Shown here piece after piece: positions 12,893 through 26,300 of a stretch of DNA of 64,000 bases. The notes beneath the pieces were generated by a model. It ran no database searches and was not told the DNA's origin. It saw only the letters and a list, made by a program, of their open reading frames with translations. Source of the DNA: Dermatophagoides farinae (Eukaryota > Arthropoda > Arachnida > Sarcoptiformes > Pyroglyphidae); the NCBI RefSeq assembly GCF_024713945.1, contig NC_134685.1, positions 3,095,001-3,159,000 on the forward strand, read 5' to 3'. Every line of letters starts with the position of its first letter. Within the stretch, counting starts at the first letter, position 1. The position numbers were made by a program, and so were the translations under genes.

Positions 12893-13932
12893 AATCATTT
12901 ATCAAAATGAAGAAAAAAAATTTAGTTTTTTTTTTGGCTGTATTTAAGATGGCCAACAACAACAACAACAGCAAAAAAAAGGGTTAAGATTACAATCATG
13001 TGTATCATTTATTCATCATTATTTTGTGGCTTTTTCATTTCATCAAATTATGAGAAAAAAAAGTGAAAAAGAAAATTTCAATTCAGACATGGAGAGAAGA
13101 GAAAAAAAATTAGATCAAACAAACGAGAACCAAAAAAAAAAAAAAAAAAAAATTGGAAAAATTACAAATGAAATCGAACGCATACAACAACAACAAAACA
13201 AACACACGAAAAAGATTCAGGTTGAGTTTTTTCGTTTTTTTTTTTTTTTTTTGCAAGAACAAATTATGTGATTCGTGAGTAAATAAAACATTTTCACATG
13301 TTGAGAAGAAAAAATGGATAGATAAACAGTGGTTTTTTTTTGTTTTCGTTATGTGGTCATTAAGATTATCAGATATCATAACCAATAAAGAAGAAAAAAA
13401 ATGGAAAATTGACCAAATATAAAATATATATGTTGGCCTTGATATTATTTTTTATTTTTCTTTCAAATTAAAAATCGATTTCGATTTCGGTTGGTCATCC
13501 TGTTCATTCATTATTAGAATTTGATTTTGATTGGCAATCAAAATTCACAACAAGAATGTTCAAATGAATGATTCTTCGCTGTTGTGTGGATTTGGCCGAG
13601 ATTTATTTTTTTTTTGTCAAGACAGCGCGCATACACACACACACATGATAATAATAATAATAGATAAAGTCACGAATTAACCAATTTGTCGACAATGAAC
13701 TTTGGGTGTGTCAATTGTACCTGTAATAAATTTTATTCAAAATTCTGTGTTTTGTTTCTATAATATGGCCACAATTATTATTAACCGATCTGATGATTAT
13801 ATAACAATGGTAACAATAACAAAATAGAATTTTTAATAAAATTAGAAAATTCATTCAACCAGAATTCTGAAAATTTATTTTATTATTATTATAACCGGAA
13901 ACTATTATGACCCAGTATGGTTTTTTCAATAA

Positions 13933-13958
13933 TGTGTGTGTGTGTGTGTGTGTGTGTG
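13933..13958. repeat. (TG)13 microsatellite
   Basis: This is a perfect TG run followed by further TG-rich sequence. It is one of many TG/CA tracts in the window. Confidence 0.9.
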
Positions 13959-16900
13959 AGTGTGTTTGGGCAAATCTCAGGTGTTCGAAATGAATTGAAC
14001 TTACCGAAATTCCGAAAAAACATTGTGTACAAACAAAATCAATCATTTATTCTATTTGGTGGTTGAATTTAATGAAATTTTTGTTATTTTCATCAATAAT
14101 AATTTCGAATTTCCAAAAAAAAAAAAAAATGAAAAACAAGTCAAACATTGATGATATTTGTGATATATTGTAATAATGACAATTTTAACATTATTATGAT
14201 GATGAATTGGACATGAACAACACATTTGAACAAATTCAATTGATTATATTCTGAACACTGTAGAATGGTGAGAAATTTTTATTTTTTGTAAAAATGTGGC
14301 CATCGTTGTCTTTGCATAGATGATGATCAAAAACACAAAACACACACACACACACAATCACCAAAATGTGTAAATAAATGATTTAATCAATCAACCAACA
14401 ATGACAACAACAACAACAACAAATTCTGAGTGATGAAAGATTCATTCATTCATTCATTCATGTTGTTGTTGTTGTTGAAACTTGATGAATCGAACGATGA
14501 ATGAATGAATGAATGATCAACATGGTTCGAAATATTGAAACAGGAATTTTATTGAAAATTTTTTTTTGCAGGAAAAAAAATTTTTACGGGAAATTTTTTT
14601 TCTGTTTTGTTCACATAGAACGAAAAATCAAATGATGTTCGATTTTTTTCTGAACGCAAAGTGTTGAATATTTTTCATTTCATCCATTGATTATCGATTG
14701 ATCGATTTGGTTCAGATTTCATTTGTTGTTTGTTGTTGATCGTTTGTTGTTATTCAAGTGTGTGTGTGTGTGGTGTATGATTTTCTTGAATTATTTTTTT
14801 TTTCTTTCACTGGTTATAATTATGTGTGGGTTTTTTTCTGGTATATATGTGGTTGGTTTGGTAACCGACGACAATGTTGATGATGATGTTGATGATGACG
14901 GCCAAAACGACCACCAAAAGACCGACCGACCAACTAAATGATCAAAAAAAAAAAATAAAAAATAACTGGCTGTATATAACACCCAGTGTGTCTGTGTGTA
15001 AGTGTATGCAGAACTATCAGATAGATAACCAGAACCAAAAAAAAAAAAAAAAGAAAGAAAAAACAACAAAAAGTTGGTTCTTGACAAAACACAATGAATG
15101 ACTATGATTTTTTTTTTTTTTTTGGTTCTTTCATTTCATTTCATTTTCGACCAACAACAAAAAAAAAGAAAAAAATTCTACCAAGTTTTCGTCGTCATTG
15201 CCGTTGTTTCATTCCAACAGAATTCGAATCGAATGTTTGTTTGTATGTGATATATACACGCCAATTTTGATGGCCACCAGTCATTCACCAAAACTGTTCT
15301 TCAATTCACCACCACCACCACCACCGCCACCATTATTTTTTTTCCCCTCCACTATTCCTCTTGTTTTTTTCTTTGTCTTTTTTTTTCTTTTTCCTATCAT
15401 TTCTCATTATCGCCCCCATCATCATCATCATCATCATCAACAACACCATTACCATCACCAATATATACAGAATACAGAATCTTCTATTCCAAATCCAAAC
15501 ATATTCTTCAATCCATATCAATGGCAAAAAAAACGAGTTCATTTATTCTCTCTACTGATTCTGAATTACTTTCTCATTTTTTCGCTCTCTATACATTCAT
15601 TTCCATGAAAAAAAAATAAACGCCCCACCAAAAAAATGGAACATTAAAAAAAAGTGACAAATGTATGACTGTGTTGGAAGGGGGGAAGAGAAAGGGCGAG
15701 AATTATATAAAGAAGTGGCACCATATTCAAGTATCATGGATCAAAAAAAAATTGAGAAAGAAAAAAAAACGACCAGAAAAAAAACCGTATGGTACATGGC
15801 GACCATACCGACGATGACGACGACAACGACAACGACGACGATAACGATAACGACAACAACAACATGAACAATCATGAGAGAAGAAGAAAAAAAAATATGC
15901 AGAATACAGAATCAAGAATACAATGAATGAATGAATGAACCAGAAACGAAAAAAAAATGAACAACAACAACCAAAAAAAAAAAAAAAGAAAAAAAAAACA
16001 GGCGTCATAAATTGGGTACAAATCAAGAGATTAATCAAGCAATCGAATGACATGTGCTTGTATATATGGTCGTTTTTTTCGTATTCGTTCGTGGTCCATT
16101 CATTCATTCATTCATTCTTGGCAAATATGAATATATATTCTGTTTATGTTCATCGTTCATATAGTCAAATATTTGTGTTGAACACACACACACACATATG
16201 CACACCGACATAATATTTGACTTTTATGAACTTTTTATTATGGATTGATTGAATTGATGAGATAAACTTTTTATATATTCTTCTAAACATTACTACTACT
16301 ACTACTACTATTAGCAAACACAGAAGCCCGGAAACCGATTTCAATGTGTGTGTGTGTGTTTTGTTTGATTTTTTTTTTCTTTTACACTTTTCAAAAATGG
16401 TTACAGGTTTTTTTTCTGATGGAAATGGAAAAATTTTTTTTTCTTTCAACATGGACATTGAAAAAACAAACGAAATGACCATCGATTCGGGACCAAATCA
16501 ATCACATAATGACCAAATAAATAGACAAAAAAAAACAACATATTTTTTTATGATCTAAGAGAACGAAAACAAAACAAAACGAAATGATTTGATATGATCA
16601 TAAAAACAAAAAATCAATCACCACTATTTTTTTTATGGCCAATTCAAACATTGAAACATTGAATCGAATGAATGGAATGACGAATAGAAACAGAATATAT
16701 AACATATAACATTCGATTTGATGATTTGACTGCCATTCATAAAGTATGTACTCATTTTATTCATGACGATCAATCAATCAATCAATCGATTGAAATGTTA
16801 TTATTTATTAACGGTTTTTTTTGTTATTTGGTTCTCCGGTGTCCGATTCGGTAACTATATTGTTGCCATTATTTTATTTTCAATCAAAGAAAAAAAACTT

Positions 16901-18052
16901 TGATTAATCAATCAATCAATCAATCAAATGAATAAACAAACAAACAGAAAAAATTGATGAAATCATCATCAATGTGATGATTATTAATGACCATTACTAC
17001 TGCTACCACGACATCAAATTAAGAAGATTGAATATGGTTTTTAAATTATTCATTTTTAAATGATGATGATCATTTTTTTTCTCGTCATAATAATAATAAT
17101 GATGACCATTTATAATCATAAAACAAAAAATAATTTGGACAATTTGGTAATGTTGCAATTCGGTATTAGGAAATGGAATTTGGACCAAAAACGAAAAACG
17201 AAAAAACTATATGGATTATTATCCGACATTCATTTGTCCTTGAAACAAACAAAAAAAAAAAAAAAACAAATACAGATCTGCAACATAATCTCAAAATGTT
17301 CATTTGAAAACAATGAAACATTTGCAAATGTTTGCAGACAGTATTTGGATTCAAAACAAAACCGAAAGAAAAAAATTTCTTTCGCAACTGAAAAAAAATC
17401 TAAAAATTCCGGTATACTTGTCAACCGTCGTCAAGTCATCATCATGATCATAGATTCTATGGCACCGTTTTACGAAATCCCACTCCATATACACAAGGTA
17501 CATTTTCATTTCGTTTTCACAATCAAACCAAAACATTCGAATCGAAGAAAAAAAAATCCCAGGAATGACGAAATTACAATATATATAGAAAGATAATGAT
17601 GATTTTGTGTGTGTGTGGATTATTCAAATATACAGTGATATAATTGATAAAACAAAACAAAAAAACATAAACCTTTTGTGTGTTTCTATATTATAAATTA
17701 TTTAAAAAAAAACATTTTATGTTTTTTTTCCCATTTAGACATTGAATGATGATGATATCAGAATTTGACCATTTCATTTCAAGTGAAATAATAAAACCAA
17801 AAAAAAAAAAAAAAAAATTATAACAACAACAACAACGACAACGACAAAATGGACAAGTGTCGTTGGTATTATAATAATAATAATACAATGATGACAAGAT
17901 TATAAAAGTTTCCAACAATTTATATAAATATGAAAGATATGGAAGATTTTGCCTGAGCATTTAGTGAATGAGAAAATAAAAGAGGTGGTTTATAAACATT
18001 CCACATGATCATCATGATTTTGATCCACACAAAATTTCAGGACGCCACCAAT

Positions 18053-18884
18053 TTAGTTTCGTAAATACTGTTGATGATGATGATGATGGTGATTAAACAG
18101 ATGACCATCAAAACATGGCAATGATGATGATGATGAATTCAGAAATGAAAAAGATAAAAACAACAACAAAATTAATTAAAATGTTCCAACTAGGAGAAAA
18201 AAAAAGAAAAATTAGTTTCCATAAAATATGAACATACCTGTGCCATTTTATGTAATTGATCCACCACTACTGGCATTATGGAACGAACACTTTGTTCAAC
18301 TTGTTCCGTTATATAATGATCGGCTTGTTCATCATTTAATTCTAATTTAAATTTATCCTGCACTTTTTGTACAGTTTTATCCGGTTCTAATGCAATGTCC
18401 GGCACGTTTGCATCGATCATTAATGAAAATAAATTCAATATAAGATTTGCATGTCTACGTAGATGTAAAAATGCTGTTCGTACAAATGAACAGAATTTAT
18501 AAAAATTTTCCGAATCCATTCCGCCCATAGCGTCGACCATTTCACGTGTAATTTTCATCGGTGGTTTACTTAGTTTTGGATCACGTCCAAGAATGAAACC
18601 AAAATCAATATGAAATAAACGACCAGTTTTTGTCATGAGTAAATTATCTAAATGACGATCACCAACGCCCAATAGATAGGTAATGACACAATAACCGGCT
18701 ATTATTAGTTGATGGATTGGATGAAAAAAAAAACAAATCACCACCATCATCATAATCTTTTAAATCACAAAAAACAGGAATACTTACCACAAGATTTAAT
18801 ATAGGCATCCATAATTTCCAATGAAATACCCATTTGATTCAGTCCAGATGATGGCGATAATGATGGTGATGAACCACTTGTTGT

Positions 18885-18927
<43 letters not shown>

Positions 18928-19710
18928 ATTCCACGTTGTCTACCACTTGATGATTGTATTGTTGTTGCTGTGCACGTAGTGGATACAACCTGAAAATCAT
19001 CATCATTCATGGATGAAATTGTCGGTGTTGTGTTTGTAAAATGTGAAATTTTACGTAAATAATTCTGTATGGATCCTTCAATCGACATAACTTCAGCAAC
19101 CGATTGTGAATCAATAAATTGTACAAAACCATGTTTACTACTACAGGCCAATACACGATATGGTGTTAGTTTTAAATCCAGATTTTCTTTACGCAATAAT
19201 TTATCCATTAAATTTATCATCTGCAATACAAGATCATCTTGGCGAAGATCATCACCATTTTTGAATATTGTCCAAAATATCTGACCAGATGTTGTGCGAA
19301 AACCAAGTTTGGCTGGCATTGTTGCCGATTTATAAAGCAAAGCTTCTTTACTGGCCACACCAATTATTCGTATGGTTGGATTCAATGGCAACGGTAGTGG
19401 ATCATTTTTATTGAAATTAAAACGAAACTGTGGCTCCGGTGATTCAAGGATGGATTGAAGTTTTTCAATTTTTTTCATTCGATTACCACTTTCACGTGCA
19501 ATTTCTTTCATAATTTCCACTAATTTTACAACAAAATCTTGTTGCCGTAATAGAAAATGACGTCGATGAACCATTTCAGGTGTACCACACAATAATCGTG
19601 TACTAAATCTTCGCATCATTATAATGTACATGTCGATTACATTCGTTATTGAATATGATCCACTCAATTCATTCACACTTGATGCTGGTAATTTTGTTTG
19701 TTTTTGCTGC

Positions 19711-19741
<31 letters not shown>

Positions 19742-22507
19742 CATTTTCCCATTCAATTATTGATGGAGGTGGTGGAGGTACCAGATATGAATTAGTGGCA
19801 ACAGATGACATGACACTTGGAAAAATTTGAATATTCGTTGTCGATGATGTGGATGATTTGGGTTCAACAACACCAGAAGAAACAGCAGCAGTGCTGGAAC
19901 CTGATCCGAAACTTTTAGCACCTTCACATTCAACACAAAGATACCAGAAAAAATAATTGGCCAATTCATCATTTTGACATGAACGATTCAGTAGAAATGT
20001 TGCTAGATTATCATCATTTTGTAAACGACGTTGTTTATCACGTGTTGGTGATTTTCCTTGCTGTTGTATGATCGATGATGATGATGGATGATCAACAGTG
20101 GTAGTATCCACCGTTGTAGAAGTTGAAACAATGGTAGAAGTATTTGAAGATGGTGTTGAAGCAAATATTTTCATCGATTCTGGCATTAAAGTATCGGTAG
20201 TACTTGAAATACTTTCCGATTGTGATTTACGTTCACGATGACTTGTATGGTGTTGTTGTTGTTGTTGCTGCTGCTGTTGTTGTTGTTGTTGTTGTTGTTG
20301 ATATTCCAATAATTCATTTTCATGTGCTTGACGAATTTCCTGAAAATTTTCATATTTCAATGCCTGTACTAATTGTAAAAGATACAAAAGTAGATCTTCA
20401 TCTGATGCCGATTCTTTCAATCTACCGACAGCATATTTTCTAACAGCTGGATGTGTAAAATATGGTGATAATAGTTCCAGAGCATCGTCCACATCCATCG
20501 GTGACCATTCATTCATTAATTCGATTGCTTGTTCAGCTTCGGATATTGATTGCCAATTAACTGTTTTCAGGAATTTTGTCAATGCTTTTTTCTGATTACG
20601 TAGATAGAAACGAAATTTCCAAATTAAATCCTGTTCTTCACTGGTCAATTGTTGTGTTGATGGATAATTAACAATTGCATTCAATTGATTACGTATGGTT
20701 GCATTTGGTTTAAGATCACGCAATGAGATACCTGATCGTGCTGAACGTGCTAATGCATGATGTTTAATTTCAACTAAATTCGGTAGATTCATTTCTGGAT
20801 CCTGTATGGTTACGATATCTTTATCAATAATATCATATTGACAACATTGGTCATCTTTATCTTCGAAATAAACAGCCGTATGTTCAATACCATCCATTAT
20901 TATGATGGGAAATTCAACGGTAAGAAATACAAACGTGCTAAGTGATTTTTCCATAACGGTTTGTTTTTCAATTTCAGCAAATGCTCGTCTATCCTGAGAT
21001 TCTCTTTTTGGCAATTGGTTATTATAATATCGTTTTTTAAGCTTATTAAAACGTTGAATTTTTTTCGACTTATCACCAGTACCAATTGGATACATACTTA
21101 GATCTTGTTCAAAATATTGCTGTGTGGATGTAAATTCCAATGATTCTGGTTGAAAATTTTTCATTTGTTGTTGTTGTAATTTACGATTTTGTTGATTATT
21201 AAAATGAAATAATTGTGAATCTTTTGAATGGCCAAGATTCAAATGTTTTCGTAGTTTTGGTATTAAATCATTTTCACTGATTACTAATTCATTTTTTCGA
21301 TGTTTACGACTTGTTAGATTTATGTCGGATAAAACAATATCCGTGGTGATAATATCATTACTTATTGTTGATATTGGTGGTGGCTGTTGTTCCACTACCA
21401 TTGTTGGATTCGTCATTTTCGTTTGGCCATTGTAATAATTGTAATATTCTTTACAATCTTCATTGAAAAATAATCGTAAATCATATAAACCTTTACGCAT
21501 ACAGCCACGTTTGCTAAACAATGTCATACTGGTACGAGCAACGGCAGCACTTTTACCAGGACAAATTGTATCCCAAATGGTGAAACAAATGATTGTATCA
21601 CGTGGCAATGTATCCAATGTCAATGAAAACGAAAGCCATTCATTCCATCTAGAATTTGTTCAAAGAAAAAAAATATTAAAAAAAAAATTCAGAAGAAAAA
21701 AAACTTTTTAAACTTACTCATAACGATTAATCATCTGTCGATATTGTGTCTGTTGTGGTGGACATAATCGTCGTCCATTTGATATTAAATCACAAGTTAG
21801 ATATGGATGATTTGATAATGCACGAAATGGTTGATTCAGATTGCCAAAAATAATTTCATTCAATTTTTTCTTTTTCTTTTGTTTCTTTTTCAATTCTTTG
21901 TTGTAATCCAAACTATTGTCATGAGCTGAAATCGGATGAAGAAATGATGATGATGATTGTTGTTGTTGCTGCTGCTGCTGTGGATGATGATGATGAGCAC
22001 GATATTCATCAGATTCAATTCCACTAGTTGTAGCTTCATTATCATCTAATTTATCACCACTTTGATCATGGCCACCATTCTTATTTTCATCATCATCATC
22101 ATCATCATCATCATCGGAGCTAATTATATCATCAATAAATGTGAAATTATTTTCATCTTCAACAATATTATATTCGTAATGATTATGGACACTTGTAAAA
22201 TTGAATGATGATGATGGTGATGATGATGATGATTTGGATGAATCAGCACCATGTGTCGTATGTTGTGATGAATTTTTACTATGTGGTGGTAAAATACCAT
22301 CAAGATTTACACTTGAGAAAAAGAGAAAAAATGGGAGTAAATTATTGGCAAAATTTCAAAGTTTTTCAAAACTTACATTTTCACACGAAATAAAACATCT
22401 TCAATATCACAGGTATAAAGATAATTGAATGTAAAGGCTGAATCTTGTCGTTGTTGTTGATGATGATGATGATGATGTTTTCCTTTATTATCATTTAATG
22501 GATTCAT
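18053..22507 (-). CDS. PIK3C3: Phosphatidylinositol 3-kinase catalytic subunit, class III (Vps34)
   Basis: Vps34 phosphorylates phosphatidylinositol to PI3P on endosomes and autophagic membranes, in complex with Vps15 and Beclin 1. Exons on the minus strand: 22507-22377, 22311-21718, 21648-18788, 18698-18238, 18067-18053. The total is 1,353 residues against about 887 in human. Order: C2 domain ([13 protein letters not shown] at the N-terminus, then [15 protein letters not shown] and [11 protein letters not shown]), helical PIK domain ([32 protein letters not shown]), and kinase domain ([24 protein letters not shown], catalytic [24 protein letters not shown]). All catalytic motifs are intact. 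The excess length comes from Gln, Ser, Thr, Asp and His-rich insertions, including one inside the C2 domain and one of about 65 residues in the kinase domain before [14 protein letters not shown]. The last coding exon is only 15 nt and gives YLRN-stop, matching the YWRK end of human Vps34. It is head-to-head with RRP12. Confidence 0.96.
20252..20302. repeat. CAA/CAG repeat coding for polyglutamine in Vps34
   Basis: This mixed CAA/CAG run (sense strand) encodes about 16 consecutive Gln residues in the linker of Vps34 between the PIK helical region and the kinase domain. A similar run of about 12 lies near 19709-19741. Confidence 0.85.
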
Positions 22508-23099
22508 TTTCTATTGTCTATTGATGATGATGATGATGATGATGATGATCATACAACGTAGCAATTGTTAATGAAAAAAATGATTCGAATTTTTCATCTG
22601 AAAAAAAAGAAAAAGACTCATTTGATCATATATTCATCATTCTAATGGCCAAAAACTAAACAAAACGAGAAAAATAAAAAAAAAACGATACATCAAGAGA
22701 AATGTCATGAAATCAAAAATTTTTTTCTCCTAAAAGGATCTGTTGTTCAAAAAATTTTTTTTATCATCATGCATATAGTTGTTGTTGAACAAGCATGTGT
22801 TGTTTACATACATGTAAATATCGATTAGATCGAATAAACAATCATTGATTGATGATGAATAATATGATGGGTACAGTTTTCGGTAGCAAATAATAAAAAG
22901 ATTGTTGATTGTTGACGAAATTTATCGATCGATGTGGGTTTTTTTTTGTTGTTCGAAGATCAAAGGAACCATCAACAAAAAAAACCAACAACAGTCACCA
23001 ATGCAATTGATTGGAAGAATATCTGGCTATTTAGATAATAGATGTGATGTTGTTTATTCTGGAAATTAATCTCACAATCAGTTTTATCGTTGATGCATT

Positions 23100-23127
23100 A
23101 ATTTTTTGGATTTTTATCCAAAAAATT
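23100..23127. repeat. Perfect 12-bp inverted repeat with TTTT loop
   Basis: The arm AATTTTTTGGAT (23100-23111) is exactly complementary to ATCCAAAAAATT (23116-23127), separated by four T. It sits 200 bp upstream of the RRP12 start in the divergent promoter. Confidence 0.85.
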
Positions 23128-23229
23128 CTTCCAAATAAAAGATTCATTCTATTGTAACACAAAGATCACATATTGTGTGATTATAGTGGATCCGTGTAAA
23201 TCGAAACACGCGATTCACAGTAACCAGAC

Positions 23230-23235
23230 CACGTG
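23230..23235. promoter_or_regulatory. CACGTG E-box upstream of RRP12
   Basis: This palindromic CACGTG lies 95 bp upstream of the RRP12 start codon. CACGTG is the Myc/Max site, and Myc drives ribosome-biogenesis genes in animals. The motif is seen in the sequence; its use is inference, since CACGTG also occurs by chance elsewhere in the window. Confidence 0.4.
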
Positions 23236-23329
23236 TTTTATCATTTCAATTGATTGAATTTTTTCTGTTCAAAAATTGTTCTTGTTTGTTCGGATAAGTT
23301 TTTTTTTCACTAATTGTGATTCATTAATC

Positions 23330-26300
23330 ATGACTCGAATAGCAGCTCGAGCTAGCCGTGGTCGTGGAAAAAAATTACTCAGAGGACAAGCATGTTCATC
23401 GAATCCTGAAACGAAAAAACATCGTGCCAAAATTGCAAAATTAATCGGCATTTCTACGTCCGAATTGGGTGATAAATCCACTCATTCATTGAAACCAAAA
23501 TTAACACGTGAAATGTTGGAAAAATTTGATGCCATTCAACAACAAAAACAACGTAATTCAATTAATAGTGTGCCCGAACAACAACAAAAGTCAGGTGTTG
23601 AAAATTGGTTACAAATATCAAAAAATCAAGACGAAAATGATAGTAGTAATTCTAAAAGTGGAACTTCCAACAATGAACCTATGAATGATGATGATCAATC
23701 TATACCGGATGATGCATTCACCATTGGTAATATATCAGCGGCCAGTATATGGTCAAATTGTACAAATGTTAGTTTTGATAAATTTCTCAACGGTTTTGAT
23801 CCAAAATCCAAGATTCACAAAGCTATGCTAACGGTATTGGCCACTGTTCGTGATGCAATCGACAAAGAGAATGGAAATGAAACTGAAACTGAATATTTTT
23901 CCGGACTTATGTTGGCTTTGGATTGTGTAGATTCAGAGGAACGATTAACTGCTACATTAGCGTTATTACAAATGATATTGAAACGTGTTCAAACATCTGT
24001 TTTACGATCAAAATTTTCTGAAACATCCACTGCATTGATGAAGATATTATCACAACAAATTAATGTGGCCAATCCAAATGGTTACCTAACAAAATCGGTA
24101 ATCAATGCATTACATACATTGTTACGAAATCAAGAACTTGCCGTATGGCAACTGAAATCCACTCAACAAATATTCGACACAATACTTTTGTTTGTAACAC
24201 ATCAAAAACCACGTATTCGTAAAGCAGCTTGTTTTGCTGTCATATCGTTGGTTTGTTGTGGTGGCGATCGTAAATCCGAAAATTCAAATCAAAATTGCTC
24301 ACAGATTGCGGCAAAATTGACGGCTGAATTCTGTATACGTAAACTTGATCAACATTTATCAACAACTAATGATGAACATTTGAATATCGTTTTGTATGTG
24401 CTTACATTGTTAGCCGATACAATGGCCATGTTTCCATCGGTTCAACATACCAAACATTTGGCTGAATCAATTCTTTCACACATGACTTTGGGCAATATCC
24501 TATTGGTGACCGGAGCATTGCATACATTCTATTCATTTTTTCTTCGTCGTCCAATGGCAAATGTATTAAGTGCCGAATTGAATGCTCGTCTATTGAATGC
24601 TTTATATGATTATCAGCCAAATATTAATGATGAACAACCATTACAGGCATGGTGTGCTGCAATCAAAGAAGCTCTACTCTGTCTTCATGATCTTGATAGA
24701 AAACTTTTTTCTTCTCATGCAACGAAATTATTCCGTACATTTATTACCATTTTACAAAGTGATAGCACTGCTGTTCATATGAACATTGTCAATTCGATCA
24801 AATCGATGATGAAAACGATTATTGAAAATCCTAATGGATCATCGATTAATTTATTGGAAAAATTGTATGAAGAAATGGACAATGGTTTAAAATATCAATA
24901 TAGCCATGTATGGATGGAATTTATACCAATTTTCGGTGAAGTTTTTTTGGTGACTAAAGAAACTCGATTACTAACTAAAATGGGTGCAATCATACAACGT
25001 ATGGCTATTATTTATGAATCCAATGATAACGATGTTAATGATGTTTTGGAAAAAGTTTTTGCCAAAATAATCCAATCACATGGTCCACAATTTGTATTAC
25101 AATATTGTCCGATTGTTTGGAAAACATCAACATCGTCATCATCATCATCAATGAGTGAATATAATGAATTTCGTGGTGAATTTTCTAATGCATGGCTCAT
25201 ACCATTATTACGTGAAAATATTGATGGTAATTGTGAATTGGCTCTATTCGCCAATCATTTCTTGCCCATGGTAGATGAATTGATGAAAAAAGTATCGTTA
25301 TGTCAAAAAATAACACAAAAATTAAAAGAATCAACTAAAAATTCGATGCAAATTGATAATGATGATGATAATGATCAATCATCATCAATTCATTGTTCAT
25401 CATATGAATCTTGTTTGGTAATGATGAAAGAATTGAATCGATGTGTTCATGCTATTTGGTCATTATTACCGGCATTATGTCGACGACCGACAGATATGAT
25501 GGTTGTATTTCCAAAAATTGCTAAACGTATCGGTGAAAATCTTTATAACAAAGAATTGGCCATCTATTCATTGGTTGCATTGAGAAATCTATTCAAATGT
25601 GATCATTCAATCCAATGTATGGTTGGTTCATTTGCTAAAAATTTATTACCAATTTTATTCAATATTTATACAAATGAAAATGAAAATACCCGTATTGATC
25701 ATGATCTTCGTTATCCAGTATATGTTATTGTCAAACATTTGATTCGTTACATGTTGATGGATAATAATAATTCTGTTGATGATTTGTATCATCAATTTTT
25801 CAATAAATTAATCACCATTTTAAAAGAATCAACTGGTACAGATTTTCGTCGTATGGCTTTGATCGATTTGGTTGATGCATTTTTATGGACACCAGAAAAT
25901 CTTCGATTGAATGAAATTGAATATGTTTACAATCAACTAGTTAATCCATTGATTGAAGAAAGTAAATTACCAGCTGAACAGAAAAAAGGTTTTCGTCTAA
26001 TTGAACCTATCGTACAAAGTAAATCAAATAGTTGTGATGAATTTCTACGTAAACATATGGAACACATTGTTAATCAGATGATTTCTTTATTTGAAAATGA
26101 TAAAATTCGTTCACCATCATCAAGATCATATGCACTTCGTTTATTTAATTTAATTATTCAACGATTGATCAATGATGATGATGATGATGATGATGGAAAC
26201 CGTAGTAATGTAATGATTTTAATACAAAATTTCGTACCATCTATATTGAAACAATTGACGATAAAATCATCGAAAACAAAAAAACAAGCAAGAAAAATTT

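Larger units (their letters stand above)
9516..18052. other. Gene-poor interval upstream of the sodium channel
   Basis: These 8.5 kb lie between the sodium channel start and the VPS34 stop. Only AT-rich DNA with many simple repeats is visible: poly-A/T runs, CA/TG tracts, CAA/TTG and GAT/ATC triplets, and ATTC/GAAT tetramers near 14440-14515. ORFs here are low-complexity and show no family similarity that I can recognise. The sodium channel promoter and any non-coding 5' exons probably lie here, because the first coding exon starts at 9515. No tRNA or other RNA gene was recognised. Confidence 0.6.
22508..23329. promoter_or_regulatory. Divergent promoter region of VPS34 and RRP12
   Basis: These 822 bp lie between the two start codons, which point away from each other. 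The region holds GAT triplets next to VPS34, a TATCGATC sequence near 22923, a perfect hairpin at 23100-23127 and a CACGTG E-box at 23230-23235. No TATA box was seen. A shared or bidirectional promoter is an inference from the geometry. Confidence 0.6.

Noticed and set aside
15198-15608. 136-codon ORF upstream of the sodium channel
   Set aside because: It is built of Phe, Pro and His runs from simple repeats and resembles no family.
17060-17596. 178-codon plus-strand ORF
   Set aside because: It is rich in Lys/Ile from poly-A and GAT tracts, with no domain pattern and no supporting start or splice context.
23276-23329. Upstream in-frame ATG for RRP12
   Set aside because: It adds 18 hydrophobic residues (MFLFVRISFFF...) unlike the basic family N-terminus; probably 5' UTR.
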